This document shows, one piece after another, positions 20,051 through 29,692 of a DNA stretch of 64,000 nt. Source of the DNA: Accumulibacter sp. (GTDB lineage Bacteria; Pseudomonadota; Gammaproteobacteria; Burkholderiales; Rhodocyclaceae); contig JAIRPF010000165.1 in the NCBI GenBank assembly GCA_031257115.1, positions 1-64,000 of the forward strand, written 5' to 3'. The stretch's first letter is position 1; every line of letters begins with the position of its first letter. The position numbers were made by a program, and so were the translations under genes. The notes beneath the pieces are model-generated. The model was not told the DNA's origin. It worked only from the letters and a program-made list of their open reading frames with translations, and made no database searches.

Positions 20051-20254
20051 TCAGGCCGCCGCGCAATCGACGACGAAACGGTACTGCTTGCCGCAGTGCA
20101 GGATGATCTCTTTCTGCCCCCGGCGAAGGATGCGCATCTCCACGCGGATTTCGGCGAAACCCGCATGATTGAACGCTTCCAGGTAGAGCGCGGTCAGCTT
20201 GTCCAGCACCTGACTATTGGCCCTGGCCACGCTTGCTTGATCGGCTGCTTCCAC
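20051..20254 (-). CDS. Small conserved-looking protein, 67 aa, weakly HemP-like C-terminus; GTG start, GGAGG SD
   Basis: RILRRGQKEIILHCGKQYRFVV; located directly downstream of Fur box/promoter. Confidence 0.6.
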   Translation of the reverse strand: MEAADQASVARANSQVLDKLTALYLEAFNHAGFAEIRVEMRILRRGQKEIILHCGKQYRFVVDCAAA

Positions 20255-20288
20255 CTCGATTTCCCTCCGATGAATCTGAACTATTGCG

Positions 20289-20307
20289 AATGATAATAGT
20301 TATCATT
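20289..20307. promoter_or_regulatory. Fur box, AATGATAATAGTTATCATT
   Basis: Perfect 8-bp inverted repeat AATGATAA-TAG-TTATCATT matching the GATAATGATAATCATTATC-type Fur consensus. Confidence 0.88.
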
Positions 20308-20318
20308 AAAAATTGCAA
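20290..20318 (-). promoter_or_regulatory. Sigma70-like promoter TTGCAA-N17-TATCAT overlapping the Fur box
   Basis: -35 at 20313..20318, -10 complement at 20290..20295, 17-nt spacer. Confidence 0.6.
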
Positions 20319-20432
20319 GAGTTTTTCCAATCGATGGAAAAAATTTTTTCAGCCCCGCCACGGCGTGAAACCGCCGCTGGTCGACGGTCAAAGGGTTTAC
20401 AAACGGCCGTTTTTCTTTTAAATTTCGCCCTC

Positions 20433-20945
20433 ATGTCAGGTCATAAAACCATAACGATCCTTTTCTCAACCGTCGCCTTTTTCCTGTGCAGCCCCGGCAT
20501 CGCCCGCCCGGCCGAGCAGGAGCCGTGGTTCAGCCAGGATTCGCCCCTGTTCGAGCGTTACGGTAACGGCGTGCAGGATTTGATCCTCAAGGGCTTGGAA
20601 CTCGTCGGCATCAATTACCGCCGTGGTGGTACCAACCCGGACAGCGGACTGGATTGCAGCGGATTCGTCCAGCTCGTTTTCCGGGACGCGCTGGGCAAGC
20701 TGCTGCCGCGAACGGCCGGCGAACAAAGCAAGGTCGGCGACGTCGTCGACAAGAACGAACTCAAGCCCGGCGACCTGGTTTTCTTCAACACCATGCGCCG
20801 CGCCTTTTCGCACGTCGGCATCTATCTTGGAGACAACCGCTTCCTGCACTCCCCGCGCTCCGGCGGCAAAATCCGGGTTGAGGACATGGGCCGGGGCTAC
20901 TGGGCCAAACGCTACAACGGCGCGCGCCGTATCGTCGAACAGTAA
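20433..20945 (+). CDS. C40 family (NlpC/P60) peptidase
   Basis: Signal peptide; DCSGFVQLVF, LKPGDLVFFNT, FSHVGIYLGDNRFLHSP. Confidence 0.9.
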   Translation: MSGHKTITILFSTVAFFLCSPGIARPAEQEPWFSQDSPLFERYGNGVQDLILKGLELVGINYRRGGTNPDSGLDCSGFVQLVFRDALGKLLPRTAGEQSKVGDVVDKNELKPGDLVFFNTMRRAFSHVGIYLGDNRFLHSPRSGGKIRVEDMGRGYWAKRYNGARRIVEQ

Positions 20946-21289
20946 CCCGAAACCCCGCGCCGCCGCGAAAGGACGCCTTGGCGTCCTTTTTCGTTTCGTG
21001 GCATTCCCCGCCTTGTCTACACGAAATGCCGCGCCAAGCATTCCTTGAGAGAGGTGTCGCGCCAAAGGCATGACGGAGAAAATCCCACTCCGGCGCGAAG
21101 TGCCGCATCTTTTGTATTTGTAGCCCTTCGGACTGGAGGCTACGAACTGGATTCCCGCTTTCGCGGGAATGACGGGAATTTTCAGGCGCTTGATTCAAAA
21201 ACGCACCAGGCGCGGCAGTGGGAGGAAACCATGATTTTGATCAATTGGCGCGTTTTCGATTCAGGCGATGACCGCACCCTTTCTTCGTC

Positions 21290-21680
21290 ATTCCCGCGAA
21301 AGCGGGAATCCAGTGGGTACATTTCGGCGCGAAGCGCCGCAAGCCAAGCCTCCCTCTCGAGGGAGGTGTCACGCCGAAGGCGTGACGGAGGGAGTGGGGC
21401 GGTCGAATCATCATACGCGGATGAACAGAAAACCATCATCCCCTCGATTGCCGAAATCCAGTCCATTCATCAAATATCCACGCCTGAAATTCAAGCGCCC
21501 GACTCCTTCCGACTCACGGCTTTGCCGCGAGCCACCTCCCTCAAGAGGGATGCTTTGATTGGAGCGCGGGCGTCTTGCCCGCGAAGCGAACGAAGCGGTC
21601 GGGACGCTTGCGCTCCAAGTTTGCGGCACTTCGGACTGAAGGGAACGAACCAGATTCCTGCTTATCAAGGATAATGACGG
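21290..21680. repeat. Composite mosaic repeat (dRS3-like end at 21290..21309, degraded distal end)
   Basis: Shares cctccctctcgagggaggt, ggcgcgaagcgccgc and gcgggcg... modules with 18294..18687. Confidence 0.7.
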
Positions 21681-21732
21681 GAGTTTCTGTATTTTTATTC
21701 AGTAACTTGCGGGCATTCGATTCAAAAACGCG

Positions 21733-22752
21733 CTAACCCGTTTTCCCAGGTTTTCCCCTGGGTCCGTCGTCCTTGCGCCTGGCGCGCGGATGCGCCGCGT
21801 CGTAGACACGTGCCAGATGCTGGAAATCGAGGTGGGTGTAGACCTGGGTGGACGCGATGCTGGAGTGGCCGAGCATTTCCTGCACCGCGCGCAGGTCGCC
21901 CGACGATTGCAGCAGATGGGAGGCGAACGAATGCCGCAGCATGTGCGGATGGACGCCGACCGGCGATCGTTGCGCCAGCGCGCGTTTTTTCAGTTGCTCC
22001 TCGACGATGCGCGGATGGATGCGCGCGCCGCGCCGGCCGACGAACAGGGCGGCTTCTTCCGGCCTGGCGATCTCGGCGCGCCGCGCCGCCCAGCGCCGGA
22101 TCGCTTCGCACGCTTTTTTGCCCACCGGCACGAGGCGGGTCTTGCCGCGCTTGCCGAGTACGCGGATTTCGCCGTCCGCGAGGTCGGACAGGCACGAAAA
22201 ATCGAGCGACACCAATTCGGCGAGGCGCAGTCCCGATGAGTAAAACAGCTCGAACATGGCTTGGTCGCGCAATTCCATCGCGTCCTCGCCGCCGTCGTGT
22301 TCGAGCAGGTGGATGGCTTCGTCGGGCGACAACGCTTTCGGCAGGAGATGCGGACGCCTGGGCGCCTTGATGCCCTCGGCCGGATTGGCGCCAATCTCGC
22401 CGCGCATCCCCAGCCAGCGGAAAAAACCGCGCCACGCCGAGAGCATCCGCGCCAGCGACCGTCCGCCCAGCCCGGCGGCGTGCAGGCGGATGACGAAACG
22501 GCGGACGTGATCCGTCCGCAGGTCCCGGTAGGTGACGTTCCCCGGCAGTTCGCCGATCAGGCGATCGAGCGCGCGCAGGTCGCGCCGGTAATTGCTGACC
22601 GTGTGCGGCGATTGCCGGCGCTGCCGGGCCAATTCGTCGAGGTAGCGGCCGGCCTGTTCGGACGGGGCCGTGGCAATCGGGTTGTCGTGGTGATCGATGC
22701 GTGTCACGGCGGTCTCCGTGTCATCCCGGTTTCCGGAATGGATGAGCATCAC
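21733..22752 (-). CDS. xerC: Tyrosine recombinase XerC
   Basis: 339 aa; LFYSSGLRLAELVSLD, HPHMLRHSFASHLLQSSGDLRAVQEMLGHSSIASTQVYTHLD. Confidence 0.92.
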   Translation of the reverse strand: MMLIHSGNRDDTETAVTRIDHHDNPIATAPSEQAGRYLDELARQRRQSPHTVSNYRRDLRALDRLIGELPGNVTYRDLRTDHVRRFVIRLHAAGLGGRSLARMLSAWRGFFRWLGMRGEIGANPAEGIKAPRRPHLLPKALSPDEAIHLLEHDGGEDAMELRDQAMFELFYSSGLRLAELVSLDFSCLSDLADGEIRVLGKRGKTRLVPVGKKACEAIRRWAARRAEIARPEEAALFVGRRGARIHPRIVEEQLKKRALAQRSPVGVHPHMLRHSFASHLLQSSGDLRAVQEMLGHSSIASTQVYTHLDFQHLARVYDAAHPRARRKDDGPRGKPGKTG

Positions 22753-23236
22753 TATACCTCACCCATTCCGGCTGCCGCATATCGCAACGGGTTCGTTTCA
22801 TTTCTGAATTTCCGGGGATGACGGCGATCATGGCGGAATCGGCATTCATCAGCCTCCCTTTTGAGAGAGGTGTCATGCCGAAGGCGTGGCGGAAAAGGTT
22901 TGGCGGTTGGAGATCGGGGAAACAGGCATCGGGAAGCAGACCGTCAAATCACCTCGTCATTCCGGCGCAATCCGGAATCCGGTTCGTTCGTCAAAAATGG
23001 AGCTTGGGCATCCCGCCCGCAAAAAAAAAAGCGAACGAGGCGGGCGGGACGCCCGCGCACCATGTTCCAGGCTGGCCTGCCGCGCCCGATCGCCGGACTC
23101 CTTCCGGCCCGTGGCGTTGCCGCAAGCCACCTCCCTCACGAAGGAGGTTTTGTTTCAGCGCGCTTCGCGCGGAAGAGTAAAGGAATGAACGAAAAGCGCT
23201 CCAGCGGCAACGCGGCCGGACGATCCGCCGGCGCGC

Positions 23237-24136
23237 TCAGTCGATGCGCCGCAAGTGGATGCTTACCGAAATCCGCGCGCCCAGCCAGCCGAGGGCGGCG
23301 CCGAGGCCGACGACGGCGCCGGCTTGCGGCAGCGGAGGGTCGCCGAGGCCGGGCGTGACGCCGTAGAGCGCGAGCAGCTCGCGGACCGGCGCGGCCAGCG
23401 CCCAGCCCGCGCCGGCGATGAGCAGCAGCGCGAACAGCCCGCCCAACGCGCCCTGCAAAGCGCCGAAATACTGAAACGGCCGGCGGATGAAGGCGTCGGT
23501 GGCGCCGATCAACCGAGACACCTCGATCTCGGCGGCCTGGGCCAGGATTTGCAGGCGGATGGTGTTGAAAGTGACCGCCGCCAGCGCGCCGGCGAACAGC
23601 GCGGCGAGCAGACCCACCGCGAGCCGGCCGACGCGCAGGAAGGCGGTGAGCCGCCGGCTCCAGGCCGAATCGAGCTGGACGTGCGCCACGGCGGGCCATT
23701 CCTTGAAGGTTTCCGCCAGTTTTTCCAGCGTTTCCGGCCGGTTGTCGCCGGGTTCCACGACGAAGGCGTCGGGCAGCGGATTCCTCGTCAGGCCGGCGGC
23801 GATGTCGGCCATGCCTTCCATTTCACGGAGGCGTTTCAACGCTTCTTCGCGCGCGACGAAGCGCCATTGGCCCGGATCGGCCTTGCGCAGGCGCGATTCG
23901 ATTTCCTCCGCCTCCTTTTTTCCGGCGTCGGCCGCCATGAACAGGCTGATCTGCTGCGCGCCGGAGACCCTGCCGGCGAAAGCCTGCAAATTGTCGAGCA
24001 GAATCCAGCCGGCGGCGGGCAGCGCCAGCGCGGCGCCGATGACGGTCAGCGACAGCAGCGTGTTCAGCGGCGAGAACGCCAGGCGGCGCATGGCGCTTTT
24101 CAGCGCCGCGAAGTGTTGCGAGAAAAAGACGCTCAT
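23237..24136 (-). CDS. ftsX: Cell division protein FtsX
   Basis: ABC permease partner overlapping ftsE; EIEVSRLIGATDAFIRRPFQYFGALQG. Confidence 0.92.
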   Translation of the reverse strand: MSVFFSQHFAALKSAMRRLAFSPLNTLLSLTVIGAALALPAAGWILLDNLQAFAGRVSGAQQISLFMAADAGKKEAEEIESRLRKADPGQWRFVAREEALKRLREMEGMADIAAGLTRNPLPDAFVVEPGDNRPETLEKLAETFKEWPAVAHVQLDSAWSRRLTAFLRVGRLAVGLLAALFAGALAAVTFNTIRLQILAQAAEIEVSRLIGATDAFIRRPFQYFGALQGALGGLFALLLIAGAGWALAAPVRELLALYGVTPGLGDPPLPQAGAVVGLGAALGWLGARISVSIHLRRID

Positions 24137-24795
24137 GCGCCGTCTCCGACCAGGCGGCCGCGTTCCAGGCGCAGCACGCGCGGCGAAAAACGGGCCATCC
24201 ATTGCGGGTCGTGCGTGGCGACGACCAGCGTGACGCCGGCCTGATTGAAGGCCCGAAGGATGTCCAGTATCCGGCTTGCCGATTCGCTGTCCAGGTTGGC
24301 CGCCGGCTCGTCGGCGAGCAGCAGCGACGGGCGGTTGACCACGGCGCGGGCAATCGCCAGGCGTTGCTGTTCGCCACCGGAGAGCGCGATCGGCCGGGCG
24401 CGCTCGCGTTCGAGCAGGCCCACCTTGTCCAGCGCGGCGCGGGCGCGGCGCTGCGCCTCGCGCGGCGGCAGGCCGACGATGGAAAGCGGCAGCAGCACGT
24501 TGTCGAGGACGCTGCGGTCGAACAGCAGCTTCTGATCCTGAAAGACCAGGCCGAACCTGCGGCGCAGATAGGGAATCGCGCCGCGCCGCAGGGCGGCGAG
24601 GTTCTGGCCGTCGATCATGATGCTGCCCGAAGTCGGCTTCTCGATCGCCGCCAGCAGGCGGAACAGCGTGGATTTTCCCGCGCCGGAATGGCCGGTGATG
24701 AACGCCATCTCGCCGTCCCCGATCTCGAAACCGACGTCCTTCAGGGCTTCGATGCCTTGCGGATAACGCTTGGTGACGGCGATGGCGGAAATCAT
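24133..24795 (-). CDS. ftsE: Cell division ATP-binding protein FtsE
   Basis: GHSGAGKSTLFRLL, LSGGEQQRLAIARAVVNRPSLLLADEP. Confidence 0.95.
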   Translation of the reverse strand: MISAIAVTKRYPQGIEALKDVGFEIGDGEMAFITGHSGAGKSTLFRLLAAIEKPTSGSIMIDGQNLAALRRGAIPYLRRRFGLVFQDQKLLFDRSVLDNVLLPLSIVGLPPREAQRRARAALDKVGLLERERARPIALSGGEQQRLAIARAVVNRPSLLLADEPAANLDSESASRILDILRAFNQAGVTLVVATHDPQWMARFSPRVLRLERGRLVGDGA

Positions 24796-25027
24796 GACGA
24801 GGGCTTATCCGGGAGACTGTTCGATCGCGGCGAAAATCTTAAAAACAGTTAACCACGACGGACACGGCGGACACAACGAAAGACATGAGAATGGAGAATT
24901 TTCTGATTTTCACCTGGTTTTGTCTTTCGTCGTGCCCGTTGTGTTCGCCGTGGTCAAAAAAGATTTTCTCCGTGGTTGAGGCAATCAAGCACGGCGGTCT
25001 GGATTCCTGGTGGACATCGGGGCATCG

Positions 25028-26755
25028 TTACTCCTCGCGGGCGCGGCTGGGCACGGCCGGGTCCGGTTCTTCGCCGGCGGGGCCGAGGTCGGTCAGTTCG
25101 CTGGCCGGTTCCGCCTTCCGGCCGCGCCGGTACAGATGGAATCTGTCGCTGGAGCTACGATCGCCCGGACGGTTTCCCTGCCATGCCGGGAGCCAGCCGG
25201 CCTCGGCCAGGTCTTTCGGGTCGCGCCGGCTGCCTTGCACCAGCAGCCAGGAGCAGTCCGCCGACCGGTCGCTTTTCTGCGGGATGGTGCGTATGCCCTC
25301 GAAATAATCCAGGGTGGCGAGAAACGACAGGGGCAGGCCGGCGGCCGCGATACAGTTCGTTTTTTCGGGAAGCGCCTTTTTCAGCGACGCGGCGACGCCG
25401 CGAAAGGTTTTCCCGTAATCGATCCAGGGCATCCAGAGGCTGGCGAGCAGCAGCCAGAACAGGGTCAGTCCGGCCATCCAGTGCATGATGCCGCGCATCG
25501 GCGAGCGGGGGCTGGTGACGATCATCCAGAGCCAGACGCCGGTACACGCCAGCGCGAACACGAAGGCCGGAGCGCCGAACGCGCCCGTGAAGCCGGGTTC
25601 CAGGCGCACCGCCTGCCGCGCCAGACGTTCCGGCCAGCCGAAAACCAGGGCGCTCCAGCCGATCCAGACGACGCAGGCGAAAAAGGTGAAAGTCACCATG
25701 CCGAACCAGTCGAAGGCGTTCGCCAGGCCGCGCCGCAGCGCGCCGACGCCGGCGGCCGCGAGCAGCACCAGCGGCGGCAGGAGCAGCAGGGCCGTGGCGC
25801 TGCGCGGGGACGCCAGCAGGGCGAGCAGGGCCAGGACGGAAAAAAAGGAAACCGCCGGAATGACGATCGCCGGGCCGCCGGGCCGACGCCGTTTCGACCA
25901 CAGCGACCAGACGGCGAGGGGAAGCGCCGGCCAAGCGTACCACAGGAGCAGGTTGGCGTGGCGCAGCAGATTCGCGGCCGGGTCGACGCGCGGCGTCAGG
26001 GCGGAGAATTCGGCCTGGAAAAAAAGCGGGAGATAGTCCGGCGACGCCCGATGGACGGCCAGCAGCCAAGCGCCGCAGACAACGGCGGCGGCGGCGATTC
26101 CGGCGGACAGCGCGGCGAGGGCGCGGAAGCGGTTTTCCGCTTGCCAGACGGTGATCGTCATGGCGGGCAAAAGCGTGATGACCGGCAGCAATCCGTTGCC
26201 CAGGAAACAGGCGGCGAACGCGGCGGCGAAAACGGCGGCGGCGCGCCGGGGCCGGCGCGGCAGCAGCGTAAACGCCCAGTACGCGGCCGTGTGGGCGGTC
26301 AGCGCGGCGAGCATCGGTTGCGCCTCGTGCGCGTGGAACAGGAAACCGATGCTGCCCGCGAGGATCAGCGGGGCCGCCGCCGCGTATTCGCGTCCATGCA
26401 ATTCGCGCGCGGCCAGCAGGATGAATTCGAGCGAGAGCAGGGTGAAAATGCCGCTGGTCATCCGGGCCGCGTCGTGGAACGGCAGCAGCGGGGAAAACAG
26501 CTTGCCGGTGAGCGCCGCGAGCCAGTGATAAAGCGGCGCGTCCGGGTAGGGCCGGCCGGCCAGTTGCAAGAGCAGCCAGTTGCCGTGCCGGGCCATGTCG
26601 TGGGCGACGCCGATGGAAATCGCGTCGTCGTGTTTCCACGGATCGTGTCCGATCAGCCCGGTGAAGATGTAGATGACGAGCAGCACGGTCAGCACCCAGC
26701 CGTCGGGTGGCAGGGGAATTCCCCTGAAACGCGGTTTTTCTTCGAGAAAGGGCAT
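25028..26755 (-). CDS. ArnT/GT39-like glycosyltransferase, membrane protein
   Basis: DDAISIGVAHDMARHGNWLLLQLAGRPYPDAPLYHWLAALTGKLF and many TM helices. Confidence 0.75.
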   Translation of the reverse strand: MPFLEEKPRFRGIPLPPDGWVLTVLLVIYIFTGLIGHDPWKHDDAISIGVAHDMARHGNWLLLQLAGRPYPDAPLYHWLAALTGKLFSPLLPFHDAARMTSGIFTLLSLEFILLAARELHGREYAAAAPLILAGSIGFLFHAHEAQPMLAALTAHTAAYWAFTLLPRRPRRAAAVFAAAFAACFLGNGLLPVITLLPAMTITVWQAENRFRALAALSAGIAAAAVVCGAWLLAVHRASPDYLPLFFQAEFSALTPRVDPAANLLRHANLLLWYAWPALPLAVWSLWSKRRRPGGPAIVIPAVSFFSVLALLALLASPRSATALLLLPPLVLLAAAGVGALRRGLANAFDWFGMVTFTFFACVVWIGWSALVFGWPERLARQAVRLEPGFTGAFGAPAFVFALACTGVWLWMIVTSPRSPMRGIMHWMAGLTLFWLLLASLWMPWIDYGKTFRGVAASLKKALPEKTNCIAAAGLPLSFLATLDYFEGIRTIPQKSDRSADCSWLLVQGSRRDPKDLAEAGWLPAWQGNRPGDRSSSDRFHLYRRGRKAEPASELTDLGPAGEEPDPAVPSRAREE

Positions 26756-26778
26756 GACTCGAATGCGCTCCGTCAAAC

Positions 26779-26808
26779 AAAAAAGGCAGCCCGGCGGCTG
26801 CCTCTTTG
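26779..26808 (-). terminator. Rho-independent terminator downstream of rpmE
   Basis: Minus strand GGCAGCC-GCCG-GGCTGCC-TTTTTTG. Confidence 0.8.
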
Positions 26809-26843
26809 CCAAACTGGCCGGAACCCGCCGCCGGACACCGGCT

Positions 26844-27059
26844 TCAGGCGGCCTTGGCTTTTGTGCCGTACTTCCTGTTGAACTTCTCGACGCGGCCGGC
26901 GGTATCGATGATCTTCTGCTTGCCGGTGTAGAACGGATGGCAGGCGGAACACACTTCCACGTGCAGCGCCTTGTTCATCGTCGAATGAGTCTTGAAGTTA
27001 TTGCCGCACGAACAGGTGACTTCGATTTCGTTGTAGTTGGGATGGATGTCGGGCTTCAT
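26844..27059 (-). CDS. rpmE: 50S ribosomal protein L31
   Basis: [27 protein letters not shown]...[24 protein letters not shown]. Confidence 0.98.
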   Translation of the reverse strand: MKPDIHPNYNEIEVTCSCGNNFKTHSTMNKALHVEVCSACHPFYTGKQKIIDTAGRVEKFNRKYGTKAKAA

Positions 27060-27225
27060 CTGGGAAATTCCTTTTGATCAATTCTGGCCGGCTCGACACG
27101 GATGAGCGCCCTGTCGGTGGCCGGTCCCGGAAAACGCCGAATTATCCTTGTTTTTTCGCCGGATTGCAATCGGGTCGAGAGACGGGGAACGCGGCGCAAT
27201 CGCGCCGGCTGGAAACCGGCATGGC

Positions 27226-27561
27226 TCATCCGTGGGGAACCGTTTTGGAAAAGAGATTGAGCACGAGCACGCCGGCGACGATCAGTCCCATGCCGAGCAC
27301 GGCGGGCATATCCAGGGACTGACCATGGAACATCCAGCCAACGAGGGCGATCAGCGTAATGCCGGCGCCAGACCAGATCGCGTAGGCCACGCCAACCGGC
27401 ACGCTGCGCAGGACGATCGACAGGCAGTAGAAAGCGATAGCGTAGCCGACGGCCACGATGAGCGTCGGCACGGGGCGGGTGAATCCGTCGGAGGCCTTGA
27501 GCGCCGACGTGCCGATGACTTCGCTGACGATGGCGAGCGCCAGATGAAACCAGGGCGACAT
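27226..27561 (-). CDS. SMR family (EmrE-like) multidrug efflux protein
   Basis: 111 aa, 4 TM; LAIVSEVIGTSALKASDGF, PVGVAYAIWSGAGI. Confidence 0.9.
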   Translation of the reverse strand: MSPWFHLALAIVSEVIGTSALKASDGFTRPVPTLIVAVGYAIAFYCLSIVLRSVPVGVAYAIWSGAGITLIALVGWMFHGQSLDMPAVLGMGLIVAGVLVLNLFSKTVPHG

Positions 27562-27621
27562 GGCGGCCTTTCAGAACGGGAAATGACGCTGCGTCATCGG
27601 CAAGCGCTTCACGATCCCCGC

Positions 27622-28878
27622 CTAGCGCCTCATCGAATCGAAGAACTCGCCGTTGTTCTTGGTGGCCTTGATCTTGTCGAGAAGGAATTCCATGGCTTCG
27701 AGGTCGTCCATGTTGTAGAGCAGCTTCCTCAGTATCCACATCTTTTGCAGGACGTCGGGCTTCAGGAGCAGTTCCTCGCGCCGCGTGCCGGAACGGTTGA
27801 CGTTGATCGCCGGGTAAACCCTTTTCTCGGCCATGCGCCGGTCGAGGTGGATTTCCATGTTGCCGGTGCCCTTGAATTCCTCGTAGATCACGTCGTCCAT
27901 GCGGCTGCCGGTCTCGATCAGCGCGGTGGCGATGATGGTGAGCGAGCCGCCTTCCTCGATGTTGCGCGCCGCGCCGAAGAAACGCTTGGGCTTTTGCAGG
28001 GCGTTGGCGTCGACGCCGCCGGTGAGCACCTTGCCGGAGGCCGGCTGCACGGTGTTGTAGGCGCGCGCCAGGCGGGTGATCGAGTCGAGCAGGATGACCA
28101 CGTCCTTCTTGTGCTCGACGAGGCGCTTGGCTTTCTCGATGACCATTTCGGCCACCTGCACGTGGCGGGTCGCCGGCTCGTCGAACGTCGAGGCGACCAC
28201 CTCGCCGCGCACCGAGCGCGTCATCTCGGTCACTTCCTCGGGGCGTTCGTCGATGAGCAGCACGATCAGCGTGACGTCCGGATGGTTGGCGGTGATGGCG
28301 TGCGCGACGTGCTGCATCATCACCGTCTTGCCGCTCTTCGGACTGGATACCAGGAGGCCGCGCTGGCCCTTGCCGATCGGGGCGATGATGTCGATGATGC
28401 GGGAAGTGATATTTTCCTCGCCGCGGATGTCCCGTTCGAGGCGCAGATGCTGTTCCGGATGCAGCGGCGTGAGGTTTTCGAACAGGATCTTGTTCTTCGA
28501 GGCTTCCGGCGCCTCGCCGTTGATGCGGTCGACCTTGACCAGCGCGAAATAACGCTCGCCGTCCTTCGGCGTGCGGATTTCGCCCTCGATGGTGTCGCCG
28601 GTGTGCAGGTTGAAGCGGCGGATCTGGCTTGGGCTGACGTAGATGTCGTCGGTGCTGGCGAGGTAGGAGGTATCGGGCGAGCGCAGGAAGCCGAAACCGT
28701 CCGGCAGGGTTTCCAGCGCGCCGTCGCCAAAGATCGTCTCGCCTTTTCTGGCCTTGTTCTTGAGCAGGGCGAAGATCAGTTCATGCTTGCGCAGCCGGTT
28801 GGCGCCCTCGATGTTGTTGGCCACGGCCATGTCGAGGAGCTGGCTGACGTGAAAGGCTTTGAGTTCGGATAAATGCAT
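27622..28878 (-). CDS. rho: Transcription termination factor Rho
   Basis: [61 protein letters not shown]. Confidence 0.98.
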   Translation of the reverse strand: MHLSELKAFHVSQLLDMAVANNIEGANRLRKHELIFALLKNKARKGETIFGDGALETLPDGFGFLRSPDTSYLASTDDIYVSPSQIRRFNLHTGDTIEGEIRTPKDGERYFALVKVDRINGEAPEASKNKILFENLTPLHPEQHLRLERDIRGEENITSRIIDIIAPIGKGQRGLLVSSPKSGKTVMMQHVAHAITANHPDVTLIVLLIDERPEEVTEMTRSVRGEVVASTFDEPATRHVQVAEMVIEKAKRLVEHKKDVVILLDSITRLARAYNTVQPASGKVLTGGVDANALQKPKRFFGAARNIEEGGSLTIIATALIETGSRMDDVIYEEFKGTGNMEIHLDRRMAEKRVYPAINVNRSGTRREELLLKPDVLQKMWILRKLLYNMDDLEAMEFLLDKIKATKNNGEFFDSMRR

Positions 28879-29155
28879 GTGCGAAGTCGGAAAGGAAAAA
28901 AACGGATGGGAGGAAATTTCGTCGCGCGAGTCGCGCGGAAAGGGGGAAAATGAGGCAAAAAGAGACAAACAGGGGCGAAAAAGGGCGAAAAACAGGACGG
29001 AATGGAGATTTGGGTAAAACCGGAATGGTTGCTGCGGACTTGCTGTGGCTATGGGATCACGCGGGATCATGCCTGAAAGTACCAGCCGGCGGGGCGGATT
29101 CGTTTCTGTTCTCCGGGATCGCGGCCAAGGCTTTCAGGCAGGGAGCGTAGCGATT

Positions 29156-29482
29156 TTACAGGTGGCTGTCAATAAAGGCCGTGAGTTGCGATTTCGACAG
29201 CGCGCCCATCCGGGTGTCCTCGACGTTGCCGCCCTTGAACAATATCAGCGTGGGAATGCTGCGCACCGCGAAACTCGCCGGAGTCGCCTGATTTTCGTCG
29301 ACGTTCATCTTGGCGACCTTCAGGCGTCCGGCATACTGCGCGGCGATCGCGTCGAGGGTGGGGGCGATCATCTTGCAGGGACCGCACCATTCCGCCCAGA
29401 AATCAAGGAGCACCGGCAGGGGCGACTGCAAAACCTCGGCCGCGAAAGTATCGTCGGTGACGTAGTGAATGTGTTCACTCAT
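29156..29482 (-). CDS. trxA: Thioredoxin
   Basis: [17 protein letters not shown]. Confidence 0.97.
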   Translation of the reverse strand: MSEHIHYVTDDTFAAEVLQSPLPVLLDFWAEWCGPCKMIAPTLDAIAAQYAGRLKVAKMNVDENQATPASFAVRSIPTLILFKGGNVEDTRMGALSKSQLTAFIDSHL

Positions 29483-29692
29483 GGTGGCGCCTCGTAGAGG
29501 ATGATGGGGGGATTGTGGTCGGGGGCCGATGGCCGTCCGAAATGTCATTGTAGCGAAAAAGCGCCGGGCGCGCCGTTTTCGCGGCCCGTTTTGTGTTGCG
29601 CCGGCGCAACACCGCGCGGCGCGCGCCACTTGCGGCCGAAATCCAAGTCCGTAGTATCATGCGGCGAAAACGCAGAAAGGCTTGGGGCAACC

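Noticed and set aside
3601-21309. CRISPR array from regularly repeated 20-28 bp motif
   Set aside because: Copies are irregularly spaced, in both orientations, with shared rather than unique intervening modules; no cas genes
21733-22752. Tyrosine recombinase as a mobile-element integrase
   Set aside because: Length, motifs and lack of element cargo fit chromosomal XerC
25010-26881. 623-aa plus-strand ORF
   Set aside because: Antisense shadow of the GT39-like membrane protein
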